Below the pieces are notes generated by a model. It did not search any database. It saw nothing but the letters and a program-made list of their open reading frames with translations, and was not told the DNA's origin. 62,228 nucleotides of DNA, taken from NCBI GenBank assembly GCA_030041255.1, contig JASHOF010000043.1:1-62228 (forward strand). The letters run 5' to 3'. Each line of letters begins with the position of its first letter. Within the stretch, counting starts at the first letter, position 1. The DNA comes from Acetobacteraceae bacterium. Lineage in GTDB: Bacteria > Pseudomonadota > Alphaproteobacteria > Acetobacterales > Acetobacteraceae. Positions 43,876 through 54,276 of the stretch are shown piece by piece. The position numbers and the translations under genes are program-made.

Positions 43876-44925
43876 ATGAAGCCACGAGCCACGAGCTTCC
43901 TGCTCGCCCTCTGCGCACTTGCCCCGCTCGCAATCGCTGCGCCGGCCGCACGCGCCGCGGCGCCGAAGCTCGTCTATTTCATCTTCACCGGCTACACCTA
44001 TCCCTTCTTCGCGCCGATGGCGGCGGCGGTAAAGGAGGCCGCAACCTACACGCCCGACCTCAATATCCGGATCGTCAACGCCAACAACTCCCCGACCCAG
44101 GAGATCGCCGACCTCAAAGAGGCGGTCGCCGCCGGCGCCAAAGCAATCATCCTCAACACGATCCAGGAATCCGTCACCGCCGCGGCGCTCGACGCGACGA
44201 AGCAAGGCGTGCCGATCATCACCATCGACCGTGACGTGAGCAATCCCGCAGCCCGCATCGCCTTCATCGGCGACGATGATGTCACGCTCGGCCGTGAGCT
44301 CACCCAGTACGGCATCGACACGCTCGCTGCGCGTCATGTCCCGAAGCCGTGGCACGTCGTCGTGCTGCAGGGAACGCTGGGCAACTCGACCGCGATCGGC
44401 AGGCAGGAGGGGACGATGGGCGTGCTCGACCCGCTGGTGAAGAGTGGTGCGGTCAAGATCGTGCTCAACCAGTCTGCTGATTTCAAGACCGTGACCGCGC
44501 AGTCGATGATGGGAACGCTGCTTGCCCGCACCACCGACATCCAGCTCGTAGCCTGCGCCAATGACCCGATGGCGCTCGGCGTTATCAATGCGCTGAAGAG
44601 CCATGGCGTCACGCCGGGCGTGAAGACGCTGGTCGCGGGCGCGGACGCGCAGCCGGAAAGCCTCGATGCCGTCAAGGCCGGAACGCAGATCGACACCGTC
44701 ACCCATTCGCCCTACGTCGAGGCATTCTGGGCGGTCGAGGCGATGGAGAACTATCTGAACGGCGGGGTGAAGCCGCCGGCCGACAAGTTCAAGGACGGCA
44801 ACATCCTCATTCCTATGACGCTGGTCACAGCTCAGAATGTCGGGGGCATCGCTGCCTGGGGCACGCCCGCGGTGATCCCACCCCTGCCCTACGGCAAGTC
44901 CGAAGCCCACCCCGTCGCCAAGTAG
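43876..44925 (+). CDS. Ribose-type ABC transporter substrate-binding protein
   Basis: The 349-residue periplasmic protein has a signal peptide (MKPRATSFLLALCALAPLAI, cleavage near ARA) and the Peripla_BP_4 fold of RbsB-like receptors: VNANNSPTQEIADLKEAVAA, KAIILNTIQESVTAAAL and the hinge-associated TIDRDV and NDPMALGVINAL. It has a strong GGGAGGAAAGG site. Sugars, polyols, or AI-2 are typical ligands. It is followed 1 bp later by the matching ATPase gene, whereas the permease lies beyond on the other strand. Confidence 0.9.
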   Translation: MKPRATSFLLALCALAPLAIAAPAARAAAPKLVYFIFTGYTYPFFAPMAAAVKEAATYTPDLNIRIVNANNSPTQEIADLKEAVAAGAKAIILNTIQESVTAAALDATKQGVPIITIDRDVSNPAARIAFIGDDDVTLGRELTQYGIDTLAARHVPKPWHVVVLQGTLGNSTAIGRQEGTMGVLDPLVKSGAVKIVLNQSADFKTVTAQSMMGTLLARTTDIQLVACANDPMALGVINALKSHGVTPGVKTLVAGADAQPESLDAVKAGTQIDTVTHSPYVEAFWAVEAMENYLNGGVKPPADKFKDGNILIPMTLVTAQNVGGIAAWGTPAVIPPLPYGKSEAHPVAK

Positions 44926-44926
44926 C

Positions 44927-45661
44927 TTGCCCGGACCGGCCGGCGCACCGCTCATGGCGGTGCGCGATCTTGTCAAGACCTTCGGTCCCGTCCACGCCGT
45001 GGACGGGATCAGCCTGGACATCCGTTCGGCGGAAGTACTCGGCATCATCGGCGACAATGGCGCCGGCAAATCGACGTTCCTCTCTCTCCTCACCGGCTTT
45101 CACCGCCCCGATTCCGGCACCATCCTCTACCGTGGCAAGCCGGTCCGCATCTCCTCCCCCGCCGTCGCCCGCCGCCTGCTCGGGATCGAGATGATCTACC
45201 AGAAGCTCGAGCTCGCGCCTGATCTGACGGTTGCCGAAAATCTCTTCCTCGGCGAAGAGCCGCGCCGTTTCGGCCTCTTCGCCTCCCGCCACGCCATGCA
45301 GGCGCGTGCCGCCGCCGTCCTGGATACGCTGAACACCAAAATCCGCCCGAACGACGTCGTCTCCGAACTCTCCGGCGGCGAGCAGCAGGTGGTGGCGATC
45401 GCCCGCGCCCTGCTCTTCGAGCGCAGCATGGTCATCATGGACGAGCCGACGGCGGCGATCTCGGTGCAGAAAGTCGCTGACGTGCTCGATCTCATCCGGC
45501 GCTTGCGTTCCGCCGGCAAGACGGTCCTTTTGGTCAGTCACCGCCTCGAAGATTTGCTCGCCGTTGCCGACCGGATCTGCGTCTTCTTCCACGGCACCAT
45601 CCGCACGGTGCTCGCAAACGAGGGCCTCGGCGTCGCCGACCTGGTCCACGCCATGTTCTGA
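44927..45661 (+). CDS. Ribose-type ABC transporter ATP-binding protein, single domain
   Basis: The 244-residue ATPase has Walker A GDNGAGKST, Q-loop IYQKLEL, signature LSGGE, Walker B SMVIMDEPTAAIS and switch LLVSHRLEDLL. Most RbsA proteins fuse two ABC domains (about 500 residues); this one is a single domain like XylG/FrcA-type subunits. The TTG at 44927 immediately follows the receptor gene; an ATG at 44954 (MAVRDLVK) is an equally possible start. It converges with the permease gene, with 21 bp between stops. Confidence 0.9.
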   Translation: MPGPAGAPLMAVRDLVKTFGPVHAVDGISLDIRSAEVLGIIGDNGAGKSTFLSLLTGFHRPDSGTILYRGKPVRISSPAVARRLLGIEMIYQKLELAPDLTVAENLFLGEEPRRFGLFASRHAMQARAAAVLDTLNTKIRPNDVVSELSGGEQQVVAIARALLFERSMVIMDEPTAAISVQKVADVLDLIRRLRSAGKTVLLVSHRLEDLLAVADRICVFFHGTIRTVLANEGLGVADLVHAMF

Positions 45662-45682
45662 GCCGACCCTGCGCCGGCCCCG

Positions 45683-46684
45683 TCACTTCGCCTGCTGCAG
45701 CCGTGCCTGCAACCCCGCCAGGATCAGGATGCAGGCAACGAAGATATACTGGTAGAGCGAGGGCAGGCCGAGCAGCACGATCACGTCGTTGATCACGCCG
45801 ATCACCAGCACGCCGAGCAAAGTACCGATGATGCTGCCCCGCCCACCCGTGAAGGGAATCCCGCCGAGGATCACCCCGGCGATCGCGGTGAGCGAATCCC
45901 CTTCCCCGCTGAGCGGGTAGATCGATTGCTGCCAGGCGGTGACCATGATCCCCGCGAGCGCAGCCAGCGTGCCCGAGACCACGAACACGAATATCTTGAT
46001 CCGCCCGCTCGGCAGCCCGACCGCCCTGACCGCGTTCTCGTTCGACCCGACGCCCTTGATCCAGCTCCCGAGCGGCGTGAACGAAACCACTGCCTGGCCC
46101 AGCAGCACCACCACGAGCGCCACCAGTATGAGCACGGAAACACCGCCGAGGTTTCCGGCAATCCAGCCAAACCCGAACGGTCGCGGCGGGTGCACGGCGT
46201 CGGGGCTGATGTAGTTGCCGGCATTGAACAAGAGCGCAATGCCGCGGATGCCCCAGTAGGTGCCGAGCGTGACGATGAAGGACGGAATTCCACCGCGGCT
46301 CACCAGGAGGCCAACGCCCAGGCCAGACGCCCCGCCCGCCGCGAGCCCGGCCAGCACGGCCAGCGGCCAGGCCACGCCATGCAGCACCGTGAGCCAGGCC
46401 ACGAACATGCCGCCCGCCGAGAGCACGCTTTCCACGCCGAGATCGATCATCCCGACCAGGATCACGAACGCCTCGCCTACCGCCAGCACGGCGAGAAAGC
46501 TCGAACTCGTCAGCACGGCGAGCAGGTTGCGCACGGTCAGGAACGAAGGCGACAGCACCGTCGCCACGAGACAGATCACGACCAGGAACGCCACCGGCCG
46601 CCATACGTTCCCCGGCCGGCCGAGCGGCCTCCGCCGCCACGCCGCGAACCCGCTCTCGCGCACTGCCTCTGCCGCTCCGCTCAT
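45683..46684 (-). CDS. Ribose-type ABC transporter permease (RbsC-like)
   Basis: The 333-residue inner-membrane permease has about ten helices and the BPD_transp_2 signatures: EAFVILVGMIDLGVESVLSA, PSFIVTLGTYWGIRGIALLF and the EAA-like GSNENAVRAVGLPSGRIKIF, then GVILGGIPFTGGRGSIIGTL. The ATG at 46684 has an AGAGGAAA ribosome site. It is encoded on the opposite strand, convergent with the receptor and ATPase genes, so the transporter depends on two separate promoters. Confidence 0.9.
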   Translation of the reverse strand: MSGAAEAVRESGFAAWRRRPLGRPGNVWRPVAFLVVICLVATVLSPSFLTVRNLLAVLTSSSFLAVLAVGEAFVILVGMIDLGVESVLSAGGMFVAWLTVLHGVAWPLAVLAGLAAGGASGLGVGLLVSRGGIPSFIVTLGTYWGIRGIALLFNAGNYISPDAVHPPRPFGFGWIAGNLGGVSVLILVALVVVLLGQAVVSFTPLGSWIKGVGSNENAVRAVGLPSGRIKIFVFVVSGTLAALAGIMVTAWQQSIYPLSGEGDSLTAIAGVILGGIPFTGGRGSIIGTLLGVLVIGVINDVIVLLGLPSLYQYIFVACILILAGLQARLQQAK

Positions 46685-46821
46685 CGCATTTCCTCTGCGG
46701 CCTCGCTCTTCATCCTGAATGCTGCACCGGCGGCGGAAGCGCGCCAAGCCGAGGTTTCCGCCGCCTTCCCCTACCCGCCCAAATACTGGGATAATGGGCC
46801 GAGCCTCCCCGGAGACCGCCG

Positions 46822-48120
46822 ATGCCGCCCGTCTTTCCCGCAATCCTCCTCGGCCTCGCCCTGCTGCTCGCGCTCGTCGCCCTCGTCGTCCAGGGCCGCG
46901 CGCTCGCCCGCCTCAAGGCGCTCGCCGAAGCGACGCGCGCCGCCATCGACCAAGGCCGTGGCGGCCTGGCCGATACCGAACGCACCCTCACCGCGCTGAT
47001 CGTCGAGCGCCAGGAGGGGCTGCGCGTGCAGCTTGCAGAGAGCCTCGGCGAGTTCCGCGCCGCACTCGCCGAGGAGCAGGGAAAACTCCGCCTCGCCCTG
47101 GCCGAAATGGCCGACCGCACCGGCCGCGACCAGGGCGAGCGGTTCGAGCGGCTGCGCACGATGACCGAGGAGAAACTGGCTGAACTCCGCCTCGGCAACG
47201 AGGCCAAGCTCTCCGAAATCCAGAAGACCGTGAACGAGGATTTGCAGGCGAGCGTGCAGAAGCGAATGGATGAAAGTTTTTCCCGCGTCATCGAGCAGTT
47301 CGCCGCCGTGCAGAAGGCGATGGGCGAGGTACAGGCCGTGACCGCGGAGATCGGCGACATCAAGCGCATCTTCGCCAATGTCAAGACGCGCGGCGGCTGG
47401 GGCGAGACCCAGCTTCGCGCCATGCTCGACGATCTCCTTCCCCCCGGCGCCTACGAAGCCAACTGCAAGCTCCGCGAGGAGAGCGACGAGGCAGTGGAGT
47501 TCGCGATCCGCATGCCCGCCCGCGGCGCCGAAAAGCCGCTCCTGCCCGTCGATGCGAAATTCCCGCTCGAGGACTACGAACGGATGCTGCTCGCCGCCGA
47601 GGAAGGCGATACCGAAGCCGAACGTGCTGCCCGCCGCGGCATCGAACGGCGCGTGCGCGACGAGGCGCGCAAGATCGCCGAGAAATACATCCACCCGCCG
47701 CGCACGGTGGAATTCGCAGTCCTCTATCTCGCGACCGACGGACTTTACACCGAGGTCGCGCGCATCCCCGGTCTGATCGAGGAACTCGGCCGCGTCCACA
47801 AGGTGCTGATTCTCGGCCCGAGTCTTTTTCCGGCGCTGCTCCGCACGATCCAGCTCGGCTTCGTCACGCTTGCGCTCGAACAGAAGGCAGACGAGGTGCG
47901 CCGCCTGCTCGGCGCGACCAAGGTCGAGATGGTGAAGATGGACGAGGTGCTGGAGCGCCTCGCGAAGCAGACCGGCACCGTCTCACGCACGATCGAGGAT
48001 GCACGCCGCCGTACCCGCGCAGTGCGGGGCAAGCTGAGCGCCGTAGAGACGGCGGAGCCTGGAGAAGCGGCCCGCCTCCTCGACCTCGGCTCCGACGACC
48101 CCGCCCCGGAAGAGTCCTGA
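46822..48120 (+). CDS. rmuC: DNA recombination protein RmuC
   Basis: The 432-residue protein has one N-terminal membrane helix (residues 5-25), a long coiled coil to about 170, and the RmuC nuclease-like domain with KTRGGWGETQLRAMLDDLLP and PVDAKFPLEDYERML, followed by KYIHPPRTVEFAVLYLATDG. RmuC limits inversions at short inverted repeats and is linked to phage defence in some bacteria. It is divergent from the ABC permease across 137 bp and convergent with the CorC-like gene, with 10 bp between the stops. Confidence 0.95.
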   Translation: MPPVFPAILLGLALLLALVALVVQGRALARLKALAEATRAAIDQGRGGLADTERTLTALIVERQEGLRVQLAESLGEFRAALAEEQGKLRLALAEMADRTGRDQGERFERLRTMTEEKLAELRLGNEAKLSEIQKTVNEDLQASVQKRMDESFSRVIEQFAAVQKAMGEVQAVTAEIGDIKRIFANVKTRGGWGETQLRAMLDDLLPPGAYEANCKLREESDEAVEFAIRMPARGAEKPLLPVDAKFPLEDYERMLLAAEEGDTEAERAARRGIERRVRDEARKIAEKYIHPPRTVEFAVLYLATDGLYTEVARIPGLIEELGRVHKVLILGPSLFPALLRTIQLGFVTLALEQKADEVRRLLGATKVEMVKMDEVLERLAKQTGTVSRTIEDARRRTRAVRGKLSAVETAEPGEAARLLDLGSDDPAPEES

Positions 48121-48130
48121 ATGAGTGTCC

Positions 48131-48991
48131 TCAATCGGCCCCGGCCGGGGCGTGCCGGATGCGCAGCTTCCTGACCCGCCGCGCATCCGCATCCAGCACC
48201 CGGAAATCGAGCCCGGCCGGATGCCGCACCACTTCGCCCCGCGTCGGCACCCGGCCGGCAAGCGTAACAACCAGCCCGCCTACCGTGTCGAGGTCCGCCG
48301 CCCGCTCCTCCGCCGTCAGCACCGGGCCGAGCTTCTCCTCCAGCGCCGCGATCGATAGCCTGGCGTCGACATCGAGCGCGCCGTCCGGCCGTTCGGCGAT
48401 CATCGAGGCCTCCGCCTCGTCGTGCTCGTCGGCAATGTCCCCGACGATCTCCTCCACCAGGTCCTCGATCGTGACCAGCCCGTCGATGCCGCCGTACTCG
48501 TCGACGACCAGTGCCAGATGCATGTGCCTCTGGCGCATCTGGAAAAGCAGATCGAGAACGGGAATCTGCGGCGCTACCAGCAGCGGCTGGCGCAGAATCT
48601 CCTGCAGGCGAAATTCCTCCGGCTTGCCGACATAGCCGAACACGTCCTTGATGTGGATCATGCCGGCAATCTCGTCGAGCTGATCGCGATAGACCGGCAG
48701 GCGCGAATGCCCCTCGCGGCGGATCAGCGCCAGCGCCGCCTCCAGCGTCGCATCGGCCCGGATCGCCACGATATCGGCGCGCGGCACCATCACGTCATAG
48801 GCGCTGGTGCCGCGCAATCTGAGCACGTTGGCGATCAGCGCCCGTTCCTGGCTGTCGAGCTCCGGCGCCTCGCCCGGCGGCGGCGGTTCCGCGGCCTCCT
48901 GCATCAACTCGGCGATGGACTCGCGGAGGCTCGATTCCCCCCGCCAGCCGAACCGGCTGCCCAGCCGTTGCAGCAGGCCTGTTCCGTTCAT
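48131..48991 (-). CDS. CorC/YbeX-type CBS-domain protein
   Basis: The 286-residue protein has an N-terminal linker, tandem CBS domains ([20 protein letters not shown] and [12 protein letters not shown] for the first, [21 protein letters not shown] for the second) and a C-terminal CorC/HlyC transporter-associated domain ([19 protein letters not shown]). It lacks the DUF21 membrane domain of larger hemolysin-C proteins and so corresponds to E. coli CorC/YbeX, involved in ribosome or ion homeostasis. It is the last gene of the miaB-phoH-ybeY-corC block and overlaps ybeY by 4 bp. lnt, which follows it in many bacteria, is absent here. Confidence 0.9.
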   Translation of the reverse strand: MNGTGLLQRLGSRFGWRGESSLRESIAELMQEAAEPPPPGEAPELDSQERALIANVLRLRGTSAYDVMVPRADIVAIRADATLEAALALIRREGHSRLPVYRDQLDEIAGMIHIKDVFGYVGKPEEFRLQEILRQPLLVAPQIPVLDLLFQMRQRHMHLALVVDEYGGIDGLVTIEDLVEEIVGDIADEHDEAEASMIAERPDGALDVDARLSIAALEEKLGPVLTAEERAADLDTVGGLVVTLAGRVPTRGEVVRHPAGLDFRVLDADARRVRKLRIRHAPAGAD

Positions 48992-49446
48992 CCACGCCGC
49001 CAGGGGTCGGGCAGGCCGAGCTTGCGCAGAAACCGCGTCTCCTCGAGCGCCATCCGCCGCGCCTCGCCTGCCGCATGATGATCGTGGCCTGCCAGATGCA
49101 GCATCCCGTGCAGAACGAGATGGGCGAGATGCCCGGCAGGCCGGCGCCCGGCGGCTTCGGCTTCGCGGCAGACAACGCCGAGCGCCAGCACGATCTCTCC
49201 GGTTCCCGGAAAGCTCAGCACGTTGGTCGCCCGGCTCCGGCCACGATGCCGGGCATTCAGTCGCCGCACCATCCGATCCGAGGCGAGCACCACGGTCGGC
49301 CGCGCCGCACCCGCCATCGCCGCCGCGCGGGCGGCCATCTTCACCGCCCCCGGCACGCGCCGCCGCCAGGCCGGATCCGCAACGATGACCGCCGGTTTAT
49401 AAGCCAGCCGCCCCGCTTGCGCGGGGCGGCTACTTTGCGGGTCCAT
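48988..49446 (-). CDS. ybeY: Endoribonuclease YbeY
   Basis: The 152-residue enzyme matures 16S rRNA 3' ends and supports ribosome quality control. The zinc motif [11 protein letters not shown] has H113, H117 and H123. [19 protein letters not shown] is the conserved upstream block. I use the ATG at 49446, which overlaps the phoH gene end by 17 bp; the longer frame is antisense-like and has no family match. The position between phoH and corC is canonical. Confidence 0.95.
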   Translation of the reverse strand: MDPQSSRPAQAGRLAYKPAVIVADPAWRRRVPGAVKMAARAAAMAGAARPTVVLASDRMVRRLNARHRGRSRATNVLSFPGTGEIVLALGVVCREAEAAGRRPAGHLAHLVLHGMLHLAGHDHHAAGEARRMALEETRFLRKLGLPDPWRRG

Positions 49447-50461
49447 CGCTGTCCCGCTTGCCGCGCTCGCGCCGACCGGCCGCACCCCGTGCCTCGTAGG
49501 CGGCAACGATCCGCCCGACCAGCGGATGGCGCACCCCGTCGCGCCGATCGAGCCGCGCCACCGCCAGGCCCTCCACGCCCTCGAGCGTTGCCAGCGCATC
49601 CGCAAGGCCCGAGGTCGTGCCCGCCGGCAGGTCGATCTGCGAGAGGTCCCCCGTCACCACCATGCGCGTGCCCTCACCCATCCGGGTGAGGAACATCTTC
49701 ATCTGCACGGGGGTCGTGTTCTGGGCCTCGTCGAGAATCGCGTAGCAGTGCGCGAGCGTCCGCCCGCGCATGAAAGCGAGCGGCGCGACCTCGATCTCCC
49801 CGCTCCCAAGCCGCCGCATCACCTGGTCGGTCGGCATCATGTCGTTCAGCGCGTCATAGAGCGGCCGGAGATAGGGATCGACCTTCTCCTTCATGTCGCC
49901 CGGCAGAAAGCCGAGCCGCTCGCCCGCCTCCACCGCCGGCCGCGACAGCACGATCCGATCGACCCGCCCGCTTTGCAGCATCGCCACCGCCTGCGCCACC
50001 GCGAGATAGGTTTTCCCGGTTCCCGCCGGCCCGACCGCGAACACCATCTCGCTCTCGGCCAGCACCTCCATGTAGGCGGCCTGGCCCCGGCTCTGCGCCG
50101 CGACCACCCCGCGCCGGGTGCGAATCGCCGGCCGATCGGAAAGCGGCAGCCGCGGGTCGGCCTCTTCCTCGGCGGCGCGGATCGCCATCTCGATGGCCGC
50201 GCCGCCGACCGTCTCGCCCCGCTCGAGCCGCCGGTAGAGCCCCGTGAGCGCCGCCTCGGCCGCCGCCACGCGCTCCGGCTCCCCGCTGATCGCTACGCGG
50301 TTGCCCCGGCAGGCAAGCCGGACCCGGAGCGCCTGCTCGAGCCGCACGAGGTGCCGGTCATGCTCGCCGAGCAGGAGCGCCAGCAGCGCATTGTCCGAGA
50401 AATGCAGCGTCAGGGTCCTCCCCGGCGCCGGTGCGAGGGCGGAAGCAGCTAGGTTTGACAA
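49430..50461 (-). CDS. PhoH-like ATPase (YbeZ)
   Basis: The 343-residue P-loop ATPase has an N-terminal KH-like RNA-binding part, then Walker [12 protein letters not shown] at 144-154, [20 protein letters not shown], and Walker [27 protein letters not shown] is the conserved sensor region. YbeZ proteins work with YbeY in RNA processing. It lies between miaB and ybeY, overlapping the miaB 3' end by 13 bp. Confidence 0.95.
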   Translation of the reverse strand: MSNLAASALAPAPGRTLTLHFSDNALLALLLGEHDRHLVRLEQALRVRLACRGNRVAISGEPERVAAAEAALTGLYRRLERGETVGGAAIEMAIRAAEEEADPRLPLSDRPAIRTRRGVVAAQSRGQAAYMEVLAESEMVFAVGPAGTGKTYLAVAQAVAMLQSGRVDRIVLSRPAVEAGERLGFLPGDMKEKVDPYLRPLYDALNDMMPTDQVMRRLGSGEIEVAPLAFMRGRTLAHCYAILDEAQNTTPVQMKMFLTRMGEGTRMVVTGDLSQIDLPAGTTSGLADALATLEGVEGLAVARLDRRDGVRHPLVGRIVAAYEARGAAGRRERGKRDSDGPAK

Positions 50462-51840
50462 GCGAAGGCTGGCTCCTCTCTGTCAAGGGTTGCGGAAAGA
50501 GAGTTGGGAAGTGCCGACAGGATCCGCACCTCCCGGATGTGCCCGACCAATGCGAGCGGCCCGGCCGGAGCATCGACATGCACCGGTTGCAGGTAGGGCG
50601 AGCGGCCGACCGCCTGCCCCGCCTTTCGGCCAGCGCCGGCGAACAGCACGCTGATGCGCCGCCCGACCATCGCCTGGTTGAACCGAATCTGCTGCTCGCG
50701 CAGCAACGCCTGCAGCGCCGCGAGCCGCGCCTGTTTGTCCTTCTCCGGCACCTGGTCGGCGGCATTCGCTGCCGGCGTGCCGGGGCGCGGCGAGTATTTG
50801 AAGCTGAAGGCCTGCGCGAACCCGACCGCGCGCACCAGCGCAAGCGTCGCTTCGAAATCCGCCTCGCTCTCGCCCGGATGACCGACGATGAAGTCCGAGG
50901 AGAGCGCGATATCCGGCCTCGCCGCGCGCAGCCTCTCGACGATCCTGAGATAATCCGCCGCCCGGTGCTTGCGGCCCATCCGCTTGAGCACGGCATCGGA
51001 GCCCGACTGCACCGGCAGGTGCAGGAATGGCATCAGTGCCGGAATGTCGCGGTGCGCCGCGATCAGGCCCGCGTCCATGTCGCGCGGGTGCGAGGTCGTA
51101 TAGCGCAGCCGCGCAACGCCCTCGATCCCGGTCAAGGCCCGCAGCAACTCGGCGAGCGACCAGTTTTTCCCGCCGGGTGCCTCGCCCCGCCAGGCATTGA
51201 CGTTCTGGCCGAGGAGCGTGATCTCCCGCGCCCCGCGACGGACGAGCGTGCGCGCTTCCGCGATCACTGCGGCGGCGGGGCGGCTCATCTCGGCTCCCCG
51301 CGTATAGGGAACGACGCAGAAGCTGCAGAATTTGTCGCAGCCTTCCTGGATGGCGAGGAAGGCAACCGGCCCGCCCATCCGCGCCCGCGCCTCGGGCAGG
51401 AAGTCGAACTTCGTCTCGGCCGGGAAATCGGTGTCGATCACCGCCCCCTCGCGCTCCGCCCTGGCGAGCAGGCCGGGCAGCCGGTGGTAGGTCTGCGGCC
51501 CGAGCACGACATCGACGAACGGCGCCCGGGCCAGGATTTCCTCTCCCTCGGCCTGGGCGACGCAGCCGGCAACGGCAAGTCGCAACTGCCGGCCCTCGGC
51601 AGCCCGCGCCTCCTTCAGCCTCCTGAGCCGCCCGAGCTCGGAAAAGATCTTCTCTGCTGCCCGCTCGCGGATGTGGCAGGTATTGAGGACGACGAGATTC
51701 GCGTCGGAGGCATCTTCGGCCAACTGCCAGCCGTCGGCTGCCAGCACGTCGGCAATCCGTTCGCTGTCATAGACATTCATCTGACAGCCCCACGTCACGA
51801 CATGGACGCGGCGCTGCGGTGCACCCGCGCCGACGCTCAC
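50449..51840 (-). CDS. miaB: tRNA-2-methylthio-N6-dimethylallyladenosine synthase MiaB
   Basis: The 463-residue radical-SAM methylthiotransferase modifies A37 of tRNAs reading UNN codons. The auxiliary cluster uses C19, C55 and C93. The radical-SAM cluster uses C168, C172 and C175 in [17 protein letters not shown]-terminal TRAM domain follows (residues 385-450). The start is the GTG at 51840 with GGGAG nearby; the frame continues far upstream, but that part is antisense to a lipoprotein gene and not real. Confidence 0.95.
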   Translation of the reverse strand: MSVGAGAPQRRVHVVTWGCQMNVYDSERIADVLAADGWQLAEDASDANLVVLNTCHIRERAAEKIFSELGRLRRLKEARAAEGRQLRLAVAGCVAQAEGEEILARAPFVDVVLGPQTYHRLPGLLARAEREGAVIDTDFPAETKFDFLPEARARMGGPVAFLAIQEGCDKFCSFCVVPYTRGAEMSRPAAAVIAEARTLVRRGAREITLLGQNVNAWRGEAPGGKNWSLAELLRALTGIEGVARLRYTTSHPRDMDAGLIAAHRDIPALMPFLHLPVQSGSDAVLKRMGRKHRAADYLRIVERLRAARPDIALSSDFIVGHPGESEADFEATLALVRAVGFAQAFSFKYSPRPGTPAANAADQVPEKDKQARLAALQALLREQQIRFNQAMVGRRISVLFAGAGRKAGQAVGRSPYLQPVHVDAPAGPLALVGHIREVRILSALPNSLSATLDREEPAFACQT

Positions 51841-52054
51841 ACGCTCTCCCGCGCGCCGGAAAGGCGGGTCAGGGAGTAAAAATTGATCCTGCGGACCAAG
51901 GGCTGCGGGGCAACCTCCGATGTGCCGCCCGACAATGGCAGATCGCCCTATCCCCCTGCAAGTCCGCCGCGCCATCCACCAGAGCCGCGCGGTGTGCGGG
52001 CCCCCGCCGCCCTGACGCCGTGTTAACAATGGGACGTCACTGCCGGAGGCGGAC
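51841..52054. other. Divergent intergenic region upstream of miaB
   Basis: These 214 bp separate miaB from the plus-strand CdtB-like remnant and should hold the promoter of the miaB-phoH-ybeY-corC transcript. I could not identify convincing promoter boxes. A GTTAACAATGGGA segment near 52020 is the AT-richest part. Confidence 0.4.
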
Positions 52055-52306
52055 ATGCGGGTTGCCACCTGGAACACGCAAGGCTCTTTCATGGAGGGGA
52101 AGAAGCAGGCCATCGTCCGCGAGATCAACGACAGAACCGATGTGCCGGGCGGAGGCCGGACCCTGCCCGATATGCCGACCCCCAACCGCGGGCACGCGCT
52201 CGACTTCTTCGTGATCATGACGAAAGGCAACGTCCCGTCCGGCCGGGTCTGGGCCGTCCCGGTGGAACCGAGCGACCATGACCCCGCCTTCATGGACGTG
52301 AACTGA
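52055..52306 (+). pseudogene. CdtB-like nuclease remnant (endonuclease/exonuclease/phosphatase fold), internally deleted
   Basis: The 83-codon frame begins [12 protein letters not shown], matching the first strand of CdtB-like EEP nucleases (VATWNxQG). It ends with [12 protein letters not shown], then GNVPSG and [12 protein letters not shown], matching the LDYA and SDHxPV blocks near the C-terminus of the same fold. The middle, normally about 180 residues with the catalytic Glu, His and Asp-Asn, is missing, so the product cannot be an active nuclease. The simplest reading is one in-frame internal deletion. The frame remains open, and the start ATG follows GGAGG. Translation of a small peptide is possible. 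Confidence 0.6.
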
Positions 52307-52362
52307 AAGCCGCGGCGCCCCGACGGAACGACCGGTGCCGGCGCGCCGCGCTGAGCGCCTGG

Positions 52363-54276
52363 ATGGCGTTGCTGCTGCTCGCCGGGTGCGCCACTCCGGT
52401 TCAGGTCCAGCGCGTCGGCCCCCGTGCGGTACAGCGCGAGTTGACCAGCAATGTCATCTCCACCGGCCGGATCAGCGAGGCGACGCAAATCGTCCTCAGG
52501 CGCAATGACCTCTGGAACCTCTACCGGAGCGACCCGGAGGCGGCGATCGCGCTTCTCCACCGCAGCGTTGCTGCCGGTGCGGCCGGCCCTCATACCCTGT
52601 TCGCGCTGGCCGAGATGTGCTTCCGCTATGCGGAGAGCAGCGGCAAGCGGCCCTATTATCTTGCCGCCACCGTCTATGCCTTCGCGTTCCTGTTCCCCAA
52701 TGATCCGGCCGGGCGGCCCAACCGGTTCGATCCCCGCGTGCGGACTGCGAGCGACATTTACAATCGCAGCCTGACCTCGGCATTCGCTTCCGCCGACCGC
52801 ACGCGGGTCGCCTTCCGTTTCGGCACGTTCGCTCTGCCATTCGGCACGCTGGCGATCACGTTCGATTCGGCAACCGCCCGCTGGGACAATCTGGCGCTGT
52901 CGAATTTCGCCCCGGCCGATGAATTGCGGGTGATCGGTCTTAAGAACCGCTACCGTCAGTCCGGGCTTGGTGCCTCGCTCGCCGCGGATGCTTCCTCCGG
53001 CGTCCAGGAGACGGGGTTTCATGTCTCGCCGCGTTTGAAAGTGCCGGTGACGGCACTGCTCAGAATCGATCTGCCACGGGAGGGCCTGGCTCGAGGGCGC
53101 CTTAACGGGCGCATCGATCTTTATCCGGGCTACGACCTCAGCCCCGTCAGCATTCGCGGCCAGTCGGTGCCGCTGGAGTCCAATCCGACCGCCGTATTCG
53201 CCTCCAGCCTGAGTGACCCACAAATCTGGAGAAGCGAATTCGCAGGCTTCCTCCGCGGCGATTTCTTCGATCGCGCCGCCTCGCAACTGGTTGGCATTCA
53301 ACCCTATGGAGCGGGCAAAATTCCGGTGGTGTTCATTCACGGAACCGCATCCAGCGCCGGCCGCTGGGCCGATCTGATCAACGACCTGCACAGCGACGCC
53401 ACGATCCGCCATCACTTTCAGTTCTGGCTCTTCTCCTACAATACCGGAAATCCGATGCCCTACTCGGCGCTGCAACTCAGGACCGCGATCGAGGCGGCCC
53501 TGCACCAGCTCGATCCCACGGGCCAGGACCCCGCCTTGCATGACATGGTGCTGATCGGTCACAGCCAGGGTGGGCTCCTGGCCAAGATGCTGGTGATCGA
53601 CAGCGGGTCCCGACTCTGGGATGCCGTCAGCTCCAAGCCGCTGGACGAGCTTCGCGTCTCGGAGGAAACCCGCGGCCTTCTGCGGCGGACACTGTTCGTC
53701 ACCCCGTTGCCGGCGGTGCGGTGCGTGATCTTCATCGCCACACCGCATCGCGGCAGCTACGTTGCCGGTTCCTGGATCGCGCACCTGATCGCGCGCCTTG
53801 TCACGCTGCCGATCGGGCTGACGAAAGCCATGGCCGAGGCCATCGAAGGCAACACTGAAGCCCTGCGTGTGAACCGGGGTGTGCAAGGCTTCGGCAGCGT
53901 ATGGTCGATGACGCCACGCAATCCCGTTCTGCAGGCACTGGCCGCCATTCCCATCTCGCCCGCCGTGACCGCCCATTCCATCATTGCGATACGGGGCAAC
54001 GGGCCGATCGAGACGGGTAGCGATGGCGTCGTGACATATCAGAGCGCCCATCTCGCGGGAGTCGCCTCTGAACTCGTCGTGCGGGACGGCCATTCCGTGC
54101 AGTCGAACCCGCATACCGTCGCCGAGGTACTTCGGATCCTCATGCTGCATCTGGCAAGAACCTGCCCGCACGGCTGCTCTCCCGGCACGACGACCGGGCA
54201 GCCGCCAGGCGGCAACACCGCACGACTCCGGCCAGGCGTGGCCTTGTCGGAGAGGGTATCGGAGCCCGCAAGGTGA
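52363..54276 (+). CDS. Outer-membrane lipoprotein with alpha/beta-hydrolase domain
   Basis: The 637-residue protein has a lipobox (LLLLAGC, Cys9 from the annotated ATG). The in-frame upstream codons encode a basic [14 protein letters not shown] stretch that would make a full signal peptide, so the true start may be a non-ATG codon up to 60 bp upstream. The C-terminal half is an alpha/beta hydrolase: [12 protein letters not shown] oxyanion region, nucleophile S401 in GHSQGG, D554 in GSDGVV and H577 in DGHSVQ. A lipase or esterase on the periplasmic side is likely. The first 300 residues match no domain I know. The last codon overlaps the next gene (GTGA), suggesting a shared function. Confidence 0.82.
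   Translation: MALLLLAGCATPVQVQRVGPRAVQRELTSNVISTGRISEATQIVLRRNDLWNLYRSDPEAAIALLHRSVAAGAAGPHTLFALAEMCFRYAESSGKRPYYLAATVYAFAFLFPNDPAGRPNRFDPRVRTASDIYNRSLTSAFASADRTRVAFRFGTFALPFGTLAITFDSATARWDNLALSNFAPADELRVIGLKNRYRQSGLGASLAADASSGVQETGFHVSPRLKVPVTALLRIDLPREGLARGRLNGRIDLYPGYDLSPVSIRGQSVPLESNPTAVFASSLSDPQIWRSEFAGFLRGDFFDRAASQLVGIQPYGAGKIPVVFIHGTASSAGRWADLINDLHSDATIRHHFQFWLFSYNTGNPMPYSALQLRTAIEAALHQLDPTGQDPALHDMVLIGHSQGGLLAKMLVIDSGSRLWDAVSSKPLDELRVSEETRGLLRRTLFVTPLPAVRCVIFIATPHRGSYVAGSWIAHLIARLVTLPIGLTKAMAEAIEGNTEALRVNRGVQGFGSVWSMTPRNPVLQALAAIPISPAVTAHSIIAIRGNGPIETGSDGVVTYQSAHLAGVASELVVRDGHSVQSNPHTVAEVLRILMLHLARTCPHGCSPGTTTGQPPGGNTARLRPGVALSERVSEPAR

Noticed and set aside
50449-54171. A 1240-codon open frame on the minus strand
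   Set aside because: Only the last 463 codons are miaB. The rest is antisense to the lipoprotein hydrolase and reads as low-complexity, proline/arginine/glycine-rich sequence with no domain.
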